In this document: in pieces, positions 48,638 to 59,500 of the stretch
Position numbering within the stretch: position 1 is the stretch's first letter
How the letters are laid out: every line of letters starts with the position of its first letter
NCBI GenBank assembly: GCA_020698575.1
Contig: CM036256.1
Coordinates: 15,639,908-15,703,907, forward strand
Source: Bostrychus sinensis
Taxonomy: Eukaryota > Chordata > Actinopteri > Gobiiformes > Eleotridae
DNA: 64,000 nt
Direction of reading: 5' to 3'
Made by a program: the position numbers and the translations under genes
Notes under the pieces: model-generated
What the model was told of the DNA's origin: nothing
The model's input: only the letters and a program-made list of their open reading frames with translations
Databases searched by the model: none

Positions 48638-48850
48638 GATGTGTGCCTCTGTCCCAGTACAAAGACCTTCTCAGTTTGGAGCTGGGTGACTCTCTCATGC
48701 CCACTGCGTTGGGGAAATTTGACTCTTTGGAAAAAAAAAAAAAAACAACCCCTCCTTCTGCCCTGAGTGGACCCTGCCTCCCAATTTGCTGCCGCCTTGA
48801 GTCAATTTAAATATATGTATAATAATAAAGCTGGAGGTAAGGTCATGGAA
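48442..48850 (-). promoter_or_regulatory. col15a1: Candidate distal col15a1 promoter (P1)
   Basis: Upstream of the distal ATG on the minus strand lie a long GA tract (48546-48632), a GC-richer stretch with GGGAGGCAGGG near 48775, and a TATA-like CATATATTTAAAT at about 48806-48818. The spacing would suit a start near 48780, but the start site is inferred. Confidence 0.4.
48546..48632. repeat. (CT)n microsatellite, GA-rich on the col15a1 strand
   Basis: An almost pure CT tract of 87 bases with a few TCCC interruptions. It ends about 105 bases upstream of the proposed distal col15a1 start codon. Confidence 0.95.
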
Positions 48851-48999
48851 GAGTGAGTTTAGGGTTAGATAAAGCAGAGCACATTGGTCTCACATGAGAA
48901 AACTTGTAAAGGGGAAATGTCTTATCTCGAAATTGGTTAAGGCTATTGTAGATAAAAATAATTCAATACAGAAGACGAATTGAGGCTAAAAAAGCAGAA

Positions 49000-49140
49000 G
49001 TGGAAAATAACTAGACACTTTTGCTGAATTTATCTGAACTACCTCAAGTATACTTTTGTACTTTCTAAAGCTTACTTTTACTTGAGTGTATTATTGATGA
49101 AAAACATGCTACTTTTACTCAAGTATTTGTTATGGTGACA
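49000..49140. repeat. Family A repeat fragment
   Basis: GAAGTGGAAAATAACTAGAC and CTACTTTTACTCAAGTATTT match other copies. It lies directly before the TAG/GTA array. Confidence 0.55.
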
Positions 49141-49198
49141 AGGTGGAAATACACACTCCAGAAGGTTTTGAGTTCAATTCCAGACATGGTAACTTGCA

Positions 49199-49544
49199 GT
49201 ATCAGTAGTAGTAGTATTAGTAGTGGTTGTAGTAGTAGTAGTAGTTGAAGTAGTAGTAGGAGTAGTAGCAGTAGTAGTAGTAGTTGTAGGATTAGTGGTA
49301 GTGGTAGTAGTAGTGGTAGTGGTAGTAGTAATAGTAGTAGTAGTAGCTAGTAGTGGTAGTAGTAGTAGTAGTTGTAGTGGTAGTAGTAGCTAGTAGTGGT
49401 GGTAGTAGTAGTTGTAGTCGTGGTAGTAGTAGTTGTAGTGGTAGTAGTAGCTAGTGGTGGTAGTAGTAGTAGTGTAGTGGTAGTAGTAGCTAGTGGTGGT
49501 AGTAGTAGTAGTAGTCGTGGTAGTGGTAGTAGTAGTAGTAGTAC
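49199..49544. repeat. TAG/GTA trinucleotide array with higher-order structure
   Basis: About 346 bases are made almost only of TAG/GTA/GTG triplets. In the right half a longer unit built around TAGCTAGTGGTGGTAGTAGT recurs about every 40-60 bases (near 49386, 49447 and 49487). The long reading frames across it (poly-Val, poly-Ser or poly-Thr) are artefacts of the triplet repeat. Confidence 0.9.
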
Positions 49545-50835
49545 TAAGGCCTGTAGTATAGTTCACTCTGTTTTTATGCATCCACTGATTACACTGGTCT
49601 ACAAGCAAAATGCTTCTGGAACAAAAGTAGTGAAATTTTTCTTGGATTAGGTCACTAATAAAGAAAAAGTAAGTCAGAAGTGCAGATTGGCTATAGTTTC
49701 CAGGAAACAGTATTGGGTCAAAATAGGAAATTTATGCAAAATAAGGCAAAAACGGTAGTTTATCAGAAGTTACAGTGTCTACAAGCAACCAGTTCTATCT
49801 GAAAGCCTGTCTGCACATTCCAATACATTCATTTAAAATAGAGTTTTGACATAAAATGTTCTGTTTTTATTTGCAGAAATGTCTCTCTCTTGGAAGTGGA
49901 CAAAATGCATGCATGTAGAGAAATTAAATGTTTCCAAAATATAAATATTATTTTTAAGCAACAATGCCTAAATCTATTGTATAAACAGATGCGATTTTGA
50001 TGTGAAACAATATCATTAAATATCTTGAATACATTAGCTAACCAGCACAGTTATCAATTGATTTTCAGTTTATCTTATCAAAATAAATGAGATTTAGCTA
50101 CTTTTATCTCGGAAGCAGATCAAGTCCAAAAATTTGTAGACCAGTGTTACCCAGCATACTCCAATGATCTTTGGTTATATTCTCATCCTTATCTATAATA
50201 AGACTCAAAAAAGACCTGCATATTTTGTCTCAGAGGGGTAATTCTCAGGGAGCCCTTTTATGTTCAGAACATGTAATTTGTCCATCAGTGTTCATCTTAC
50301 CTGGTTTTGTGACTAGATCTTTAATTTGTCCGACAAGAAAATTAACCATGTCTCACACTGATCCTGGACACCTACAGACACAAAAGGAGTCCACTGGAGT
50401 TAGGTTTCTTAAGGGGAATTTTATTGCAAGTACAATCTTTGCAATACAATCTATGACCTTCTCAAAAGTGTAATTAGGACCATACTTACAACCTTAGAGT
50501 AAGAACAGGAACAAGGCAGGAATAGATGGGAAGGAAGACAAGAGAAGAACCCACTGCAAAAACATGACCCATCAAATTTTACCAGCAAAGACAAATTTAT
50601 GGCTGGATTGGTGATGTGTGGTACAAGGAAAGGGTTATCACTGGGCACAGTTATAAGCAGGAGTGTTTGATTTTAAGACAAAGCAACAAAATTAGTACTA
50701 AAACTCAAGCAGACACAAAGTGATAATACAATATATTTACTTGTATTTTAGTGACTCAAGTTTGTGTCTGTAAACTTGTTTTGCACATTCATTTAGAATA
50801 TCCTAGGGTATAGGTAAGTAATGTGTTAGTGTTGC

Positions 50836-50948
50836 AGTGAAGGCCATTCTAATCGAGACCAAGACCAGTCCAAGACCAGAGTGAACCGAGACTGATTCAA
50901 GGCAGAGACATTCAGGATTCAAGACTGAGTCAAGACCAAGACTTTTAA
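50836..50948. repeat. Degenerate tandem repeat of GACCAAGA-type phrases
   Basis: GAGACCAAGACCAGTCCAAG, AGACTGATTCAAGGCAGAGA and CAAGACTGAGTCAAGACCAA recur with drift. No ORF is present. Confidence 0.5.
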
Positions 50949-53900
50949 CAAGGTTCCCGCGGGGCATTATAAAGCATTAAAAGTCATTAAATTGATTTAG
51001 CAACACGTAAGGCTTTAAATGGCGTTAAAAAGCACTAAATTTGATTAAAACAGGCATTACAAATTGAAGATACGTTTGAAGTAAAATAGCTGACATTATA
51101 TACAGGGTTCCTGCATGGCTCAACAAGTTGGATTTAAGGCTTTTTTAGACCTTTTTAAGACCATTATTGAAGAAAATTAAAACCTATTTCATAAGCCTGC
51201 AGTGCACAAAAAGCTGAGTCATAAACGTGCCGACGTCTTTAATTGTGGTGAGAGTGAGAAAAAATTGGAGCTCTTGTATCGGCAACGGTAACACGCCTTT
51301 GAGAATTTAAGTGGGCATTTCAGAATAAGCTGTGAGTGCAGATAGTTACATTAAAAGTACGTGACATATTTAAGACCTTTCAACATTATTATGGACTGTA
51401 ATTTACAATACTTTAGAAAAAAAATAGACAGTTTAAGCTACTGTGATTGTATGTTTGTGGCATTAAAAATGGTAAAAACTGCATTCAAAATGGCATTAAA
51501 AAGCATTAAATTAGACTTGATGATACCTGTTTATGTCAAACTAAGGCCACCAAAAATGGGAAAAGGCCAGTGTTTCAAATACATTAATGATCATTTTATT
51601 GAGCTAAAGCAACAGAGTCCACCATCAAATAGACATATTTTTTCCTAGTGTCTTCTCATGCTTCTGTACACAGCCTGTTTGTGTGTACAGAGTAGAGACA
51701 GAGAAAACACTCTACCGAGACAAGACTGCAAAAAAGTGGTGGAATTTTAGCTTTGTCTTGTTTTGAAGTTTGTTTTTTTGACCCTTTGAGGTTTCTGTTG
51801 TTTGTTAGTGTGGTTAAAATCAAAGTAGTGAGGGACATAGAGAATAATTCCTATATTCTTAGCATTTCAAAATAGATAAACAAAATGGGACTACTGAAAA
51901 TTGTAGGACTTTAAATGGGAAATGCTGCCCTGAATTCTCATGGAAAAAAAGTGTGTGTGCAGATTTATTATGCTCATGAGAATTTTTGTCATTGCTATGT
52001 TGCTAAATTGGATGTAATACCAGAAGGGAGAGCAGTACAAGAGATGGTCTAAATAATTATATTAGGATATACCTGACAAGTCTTGATTGAAATCTGACTA
52101 TACTGCTACACCAAAAGTAAAAAAGTAGTAATCCACTTTGTCCCAGATATTTCCCAGAATCCTCCGCACAAACAGGCCTTCCTAATCCAAGAGACCAAAA
52201 CATCCAAGGGTCAATAAGGTCAGCGGAAGAGCCACTGAAATTCTCCATGTTGTGTTGTTAACACCCGGCTATTAGCAGATGCAGGAATGATAATGGTCTA
52301 AAGTAAAAGAAAGGTGCCCACCCTCTTCCTCACTCCCTCTTCCTCTTTTCAGGGCTGCATCCTCTGTCCACGTTTCCCTCCAGATTTTGTGTGTGGATAA
52401 AGATGGCAGAGTAATGATATTTAGTCAAAGCTGTAGCTGAAGTTGTCATAAATGGGCATATCTGAACCACTAATAGCATTTAATCTAAAGTTATGCATTT
52501 TGATCTCAAAGAGGCAGCAGAAACAAAAACTAAACAATCTTGTTAGGTCCCTTTGATGGACAAATACTTTTTTGTCGAGTCAGGGTCCAGTAATTCTGCT
52601 TAATCTAAACAAAAGTCCTTCTCATTATTAACTTGTGTTTTCTGTCCAAACAAATCACTCTGAGAATAACAAACAACACGGCGAATGGCTGGACAGTTCA
52701 GGGAAGTCATTAAATGAAGGATCTAAAATAAGTAACATATAAAACCCGTGAGATTTTCATTTATTGTGGAATTAATGGGTTATTATTTATTTTTAGTCAT
52801 ATTAAACTGCCATGAACTAAGATAAAGACAAAGCTGATTATTAAGTAATAGTCGGATCCTATGACATTTTTAGGAAAAGGTCAGTAAGAGTTTTTTTTAA
52901 GCATTTTGTTCCATTCTTCTTACAGCTATCTAAGCTGCCACAGATACCAACTCCAGCCTCATGGGGTAGTATAAAAAAACAAATAATTACTCTATAGGGG
53001 CTTTTTGGCTTGATAGATCAACATTTTACCTCTGAACTAGAAAATCCCTGGGTTGAATCGAGGTCTGGCTGCTAAATCTTTACTATTGCAGGATAGAGCT
53101 GTTGCTTTGGTCGAGCTCTGCATGCTCCAAATGCCTCTGGGTAAGTTATTAAGTCAGTAAACTATTTAACCCTCAGGCCATCCTTTAAAAAAATCACGTT
53201 CTTCCTCTCAAAGAAGTTTTTTGCCCAGACAGTTGAAATTTTTATTTTTATTTTTTCAGTTGTGAAACTGAAAATTTAAAATTAATTTATTAATGAACAT
53301 CTTTGTCAAATATCTTCACCCTAGCATAAGAAATGCCTAAATGAGAGCAAAAATACATTTGAAAAGCCCTAAAAGGGAGCCAGGAGGGAACAAGCATACA
53401 TAACGATTATTTAAAAAATCAATTAATCTGTCGATCATTGTTTCTATAAATCAATTAATCGTTTAGTGAAGGTGTGTGGTTAAAGTGGTTAAAAACTTGA
53501 GGTGTTTTATAGTTACCGTAAAAAATTTTTTTAATTCTATCCAAAATCACATTTTTACAAAATTTGAACTAGATGAAGCTACAACTGTCACTTTAGTATG
53601 TTTGGATAAAGAAATATACTCAGAAAGCTATTTTTAAATAAAAAACACAAAATATACATTGTTATTACTGTTTTTGTTGCTTTACTGCTCTGTCCTGGTA
53701 ATAAACCCTCCTCTCTCGGCACATGGCATGTTTTAGAGTCTTTGAATACCCCAGTTAACCATTAAACAATTACTAAATTAGTTGTTACAGCCCTACTTAA
53801 ACTACAGCTAAAAATAGAAAAATCTCTTGTTGTTACTTTGCGTCATAACCCACAACATAAATCTTCTGTCCAGTTTCCTTTGTATTTTTCTTTTAAACAT

Positions 53901-54736
53901 ATGGACATTGTCTTTTATATTGGTTTTGGCTGCAAGTCAAGCTTACAATTGGAGGAAACAATAAAATGCTGAGGATTGCAGACGACTCAGTGTAACTCAT
54001 ACATGATTGGATCTTCAGATTGGGATGGTGCTGTGTGTGTGCTGCTGACCCCGCTACACTGCTCTGTGGGAGAAACAGGAAGGCATTTATCCACCGCCAA
54101 GAATCTCCAAAACATCTTATTGTATTTCCATGATTGTCTTTGTTCTTTCATGAGCCAATAGACAACACAGATTTTTCAGATTGTTTGCATTGGGATCGGG
54201 GGCAAAATGCATATTTTTAAAAAACTACGCCAAGTTTTCCTGAAGCGGGGCCATGTGAAATGCATTTACACTTAGCAAAAAACACACTGTACGCACAAGA
54301 TGACAAAATACTTGGCTCTAATTACAAAGTAGGTCAGAAGAACAGGAAGGAAAATAACAATGAAATAAGCTGACACTAATCAGAGAAATTATGTTAGTAT
54401 CAATCAAGACTTACACTAATTGTTGTGTCCAACTTGTTTAAATTTTGTGAGTTTTGTCTTGAAAATTGTTCTGTGTCGTGCTATGGGAGTTTCCGTTCTG
54501 CTCAAGCTACACTGTTTTTATTTAATGTTTTGGTTGAAGGTGGTCTGATAGAAAAGATAATTCTTGCTATAATCCCTGTAAAAGAGATTGTCAATCTCAG
54601 TGTTTTTTTCCGGGTTAAATAAAGATTCAAAAAGTAATTCTTAGATTTTAAAATGTACAGGATGGGTCAGTAATGGGCCAAGGAAAAAATAATTAGCTGT
54701 TGTTGAGGATGAACCATAAATCTGAATCTTTTAAAG

Positions 54737-55603
54737 CAGTGGGCCCCAAAGTGTGGTTCGAGGCTCCCTGTTGGACCCCGAAGGTACTGCAGGGGGCCCC
54801 CCAGAGGTTGTCTACATTGCAGAATAAGAAACTGAGTTTGTGAACAAATTACAATTAAATACATTTATAGAGTTTCGCAACAAAAGTTAAAAAAAAGCAG
54901 TCATCTGGATTGGATTTTTCAAGTTGAAGACGTCTCACCTCTTATCCAAGAGGCTTTCTCAATTCTGAAATGAACTGGTAAGAGAGCTGGTTTATATTCT
55001 TCTAGGAAGGAGGAGTTTAGACCTGAAACTAAATTCTATTGGTCAATGTGACCATGAATAGCCTGAGTGGTTTCGGGTCATTAGGAGTCCTTTGTCCTCA
55101 GCTGGAGTGATAGTCGTTAACCCTCCCCAGCCTCCCCATTTATAAAGTTGTTTAAAATACGACTTTGAAGCTGCATTAGTCTGTGTTTTTTGGTAACATT
55201 TAAGACTAACTCTCAACTATGAAGCAGCAATGAAGCATTAATAACCATGTAATTAACAATAATTACAACAAATTAAGTAGTAGTAGTTTGTAGATCTTGA
55301 ATTACAACTGATGTTTTTAATTGTGCAATGATTTACATGAGATGATACCTAAAGAATAAACATTAATAACAATGTTTATAACTCAGTGTTGTTTATAAAT
55401 ACTGAAGTAATGTTTGCTTAATAGTGTGTTATTCTAAGGTGTTACTGTTTACTTAACATTTTAAATAGAAATCTATGGAAAAAAAACAAAACAAAAAAAA
55501 CATGACATAGTCTTGAATAGAGTGAAATTTTATTGTTGGGGGTCTGCATGGGATTTTCTGATTTTTAAAGGGGCCGCGATACTCTTGACTTTGGGAATTG
55601 CTG
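54737..55603. mobile_element. hAT-like element with perfect 8-base target duplication
   Basis: It starts CAGTGGGCCCCAAAGTGTGG and ends ACTTTGGGAATTGCTG, whose reverse complement is CAGCAATTCCCAAAGT. TTTTAAAG flanks it on both sides (54729-54736 and 55604-55611). A different, unnamed repeat appears to be nested inside (about 54895-55140, with GACGTCTCACCTCTTATCCA). No transposase ORF is present. Confidence 0.8.
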
Positions 55604-56099
55604 TTTTAAAGGATTATGGTGCATTGCAAGATAGGGTAAAAGATGCTAACTCCAACCACACCATGTCCGTAAACAGCAAACAACATTAAAACAAATAGTT
55701 ACTTTTTGGTGTGGACCACAGCGAGATACAGAATTAGGACTCTGTGGCTCTGCTAACACTACACCATTTACACCTCTCTGGAAAAGGCCCCGCCAGAAAT
55801 TGTGTCAAGCCTGCAATTTTGAAAAATGTGTTATCCTTGCCATTAAATATTATTTCATCATAAAAATATATATACAGTATATTAGTCATTATCACAAACA
55901 CTATCTTATCATATCTACATTATCTTATGAAGCTGTCAAGATGGAGTCTTTAGCGGTGTTATTTAATTTAGTAGATTATCATTATCATCACACAAAACAT
56001 AACACAAAAATATGCCTTAGAAACTATTTACTCTAATGTACAACCTAAAAAAACAGTTACCAGCACTATTTCTATATGTTCGGTAAAAAATTAAATGTA

Positions 56100-56105
56100 T
56101 TTATT
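56100..56105 (-). promoter_or_regulatory. slc12a7: Candidate slc12a7 polyadenylation signal (AATAAA)
   Basis: AATAAA on the minus strand, 397 bases past the stop codon. Other candidates lie further downstream. Confidence 0.4.
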
Positions 56106-56501
56106 GAGATATAATGGCAAAATTGAGGAAAGGACAGTAAAATCACAAATAAAATATAAAACACGCCATGACAATAAAAACATACCATTAACATAAAGTG
56201 ATTCATATCAGTAGTGCTGGAATAAATACTCTGTCATCTCTAATGGTCTTCCTTATTACAGCTAACATCTATATCTATGTTGCATCTACACTCTTCCTTA
56301 AACAAACCCAAGTAGAGGCAACAAATATTGAAATGACACTTGTTCAGAAAAAAAAAAAAAATTCTCAGTCTGTGTCGTTGGAAGACATTTAAGTCCTTTT
56401 GTCCTCCATAATATTGGCACTTCTACCCAACACTGTTATCCCTTGTATGTTGACAATTGTTCTGTTTAAAATGCTTCTGTCCACACGATGGCGCTATTGC
56501 A

Positions 56502-59500
56502 CTAGGAGTAGATTGTGATGACCTCGCAACCTCCTCCTCGCACCAACAAGACCTGGTCTAGGCCTTCTGTAAGAGCCTCAAGAAACTCCATGTCTGCAAG
56601 ACTGGTTAAGTACAAAATCAGTACATCAATCGAAACACACTGGGGATAACAAATAGATTCTTCAGAGCAGTGGTTCTTAAACTGTTCAGCTTTAACTAAT
56701 TAGTTTAATTTAGAGTAAATTTTATTACTGTTTTAGTCCTGCTCTGGTTGTTTTTTTAGACATGGCTTTATTCCTGGTTTAGTTTTTTATCTGTTCTAGT
56801 TTAGTCCTGCTTTAGATCTGGTTTAGTTCTGGTTTTGTCCTGGATTTAGACCTGGTTAAGTCTTGTTTTGTGCTTATTTAGTAATGCATTTATCTGAGAT
56901 GCTGTTGGGTGTTAACAGTTTGAGAATCACGGTTTTATTTCTTGAGTATTTTGTAACCGTTTTATAAGGATACAGTTCTCATCTCCTTTCTTGTTCTTTG
57001 GTGGTCCCGGCATGTTGAGGAGGACCAGCTGTGAGTTCTTCGATTTCTTAACAACCACTTCATTGAGCCTCACCGCTGTGTGCATCCTCCGCACATTAGA
57101 TTGGTTTCTGCATTAAAGCATTGGCATCAATAATTTCAAACACTGTACAAAACAGAGCAATAACATTTAAATATCAGCAACTACAGCATGCAGCAATATA
57201 GATCTAAAGATCTCGAGAACTCATTCAAATCTGGACTAGGAGGCCTATAGATCCATCTCACGCTCATGCAAATCTTTCACATCTGATAAAACATGCAGGT
57301 TCATGCAGACACAGCAGTGACACAGAGGTTACTTACAGATTTTCCCATTCACTGGAAACGGAGCAAAGAAAAAACACATCAATACCATTTCACTGTATTT
57401 AGCAAAGATTATCTTGCTGTAGAAATGGTATTATGGAAAGATACAGGTTCTTGATTATACAATATGTGTATAATGTAAGTCATTTTAAATTTGTTATTAT
57501 TTTAGTATTAGTACTAATAATATTTCATTATATTTCATTGTATGGAGCATTTAACCCAACACTTTTATGAACAAAGCCTACATTTATACACAAAATAATA
57601 GTACAAGCATACAACATTTTGACCACGCTTAAGCATTTTTCTCTTTTGTGTCAAAACATGTCAAAAGATTATGAGTCATTTAGGTCATAATAAATAATAA
57701 TAAATAACGTTTAAAAATTCTTCATGTAGACAAAATGACTGAAACAATAATAATAGTGCATTAGTCTTAAACAGCTCTTTTCTGGACATTCAATGTCCCG
57801 TTTGGCGCATTATTCATTCATTCCTCAGTCACACTCAGCGGTGGTGAGCTACTGACAGCAGACTGACAGAAGTGTGGCTGCCAATTTGCGCCTACGGCCC
57901 CTCCGACCACCACCAAACACAGTCACTCTGACACCTGCCAACCTTCAGGTTAATGGGCAAATGTCTCTACCAACTGAGATTACTGCCGCCCTAAACAATA
58001 ACTATGACTACAAAGCATCTTCTAAGATACAAAATATGTCCAGATAAGTTTTTAAACCTTAACTGAGAACATTTAAAACTCCACTGCCCCTCTATGTGCA
58101 CTGTGGTACCTGGTTTAACAAATTAACTTATTTTTTCCTTCTGAGGATGCCACAGCAAATCATCTACCTGCTAGTGTGCCGTGATTTTTAATTTGGCATA
58201 GGTTTTACGCTGAATGCCCTTCCTAACACAACACTCTTGATTTATTCAGGCTTGGGACTGGCACAAAGAGCACACTGGCTTGTGACCCCATGCTTTATTC
58301 AGTATATATTCCAGGTTCACCTGTAGGATTATAATTACTGTGGTGGCCATAATGTTATGACTGTTACTTTTATGAAATACTTACGGTTTCATGTTGAACA
58401 TATCTTTCACTTGCATGCCCTCTCTGTGCTTGGTCCTTTCATTGATAAGTTTGTCTTTGGTCCAGGTCATGTGGACCCGATCTGGGGGCGTCGAGGTTGC
58501 GGCTTTGTCTGAATGAGACGCAGTGTTACGATCATGGATCAACTGGGCCTAAAGGAGGGGGGAAAAAAATCACAATTGTTTTTTAAATTTCGTGTACTTG
58601 TCCATCAAATTAGCTGTGCTGTTGTCTTTCAGTTTTTGTGTTGATGAAGGCTAATGATGGCTTAATGTTCAGATGGTCATAAATTAATATCATTGAAGTT
58701 AGGATGACAATATCCTACTACTTCAAGTTAATCCATGAAAAAAAAAGCAAGTTCATATATTACAGTAAGACAATTACTAAAAAAAATAATCCACTCTATA
58801 TTTATTACAAACCTTTGCTAGTAATGTGGTTAGCACATCTTTGTAGGTGGAAAAAGGAAAGGAAGGTCTACAGTAAAAGTAATGGATGATGAGAATGATG
58901 GTGAGAATGGTGGTTACATGGACGATTTTTATCGGCCTTGTCTACCTCTTCCTCTGGTATACACAAGATGGTAACTGGCTGGATTTGATTACTGGCTTTA
59001 AAAGATGACGACTTCTTCCTCTTTATGGAGCCACGTGACACATCTGTGATGCTCTGAATCTAACAACACTGTATATAGTCAATACACAATGTTTTGACAA
59101 ATTCTTTCACCATACAGTACAGTCTACATTTCAAAAAAGTCTTCAGCCCCTGATGAATTTGCCTTGACCCCAGGAGATACTGCCATATACAAATATATCC
59201 CTCTTCTAATGCTTCATCAAACATTTTTACCTTTTTTCAGTAGTCTATCCAGGTTACACAATGATTAAACACATTCAGATAATATATGTTTTAGATTTAT
59301 ATCAAATTACTAATGAACACAATTTTGTGTAACATAATAATTTTATATTAAAAAGCAACTGTTTTTTGTATAGTGTATTGTTTATCACTATGAAACATAC
59401 AACAGTACAAATGACTATGAAAGTTAAATGAACTGCTACTTTACCTCTCTCTCCCTTTCCGTTCGGGACAGCTGCATCTGTTTTAACATCTGGGACCTCT

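Larger units (their letters stand above)
48851..56501. other. Spacer between the distal col15a1 promoter and the slc12a7 3' end, including the slc12a7 3'UTR
   Basis: No gene is supported in this 7.6 kb. It contains the family A fragment, the TAG array, a degenerate run of CAAGACCA/GAGACC phrases (50836-50948), a stretch of ATTAAA/GCATTAAAAAG phrases (50950-51530) typical of decayed fish repeats, and a hAT-like element at 54737. For slc12a7 (minus strand), AATAAA hexamers are at 56100-56105 and near 55529. Confidence 0.55.

Noticed and set aside
48483..48766. Ser-Leu repeat ORFs
   Set aside because: Translation of the CT microsatellite.
49390..49650. Poly-Thr, poly-Val and poly-Ser ORFs
   Set aside because: Translation of the TAG/GTA microsatellite in different frames.
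34000..56500. A further protein-coding gene in the large repeat-rich region
   Set aside because: Apart from the distal col15a1 exons, no ORF shows conserved motifs, splice-linked neighbours or codon structure beyond chance.
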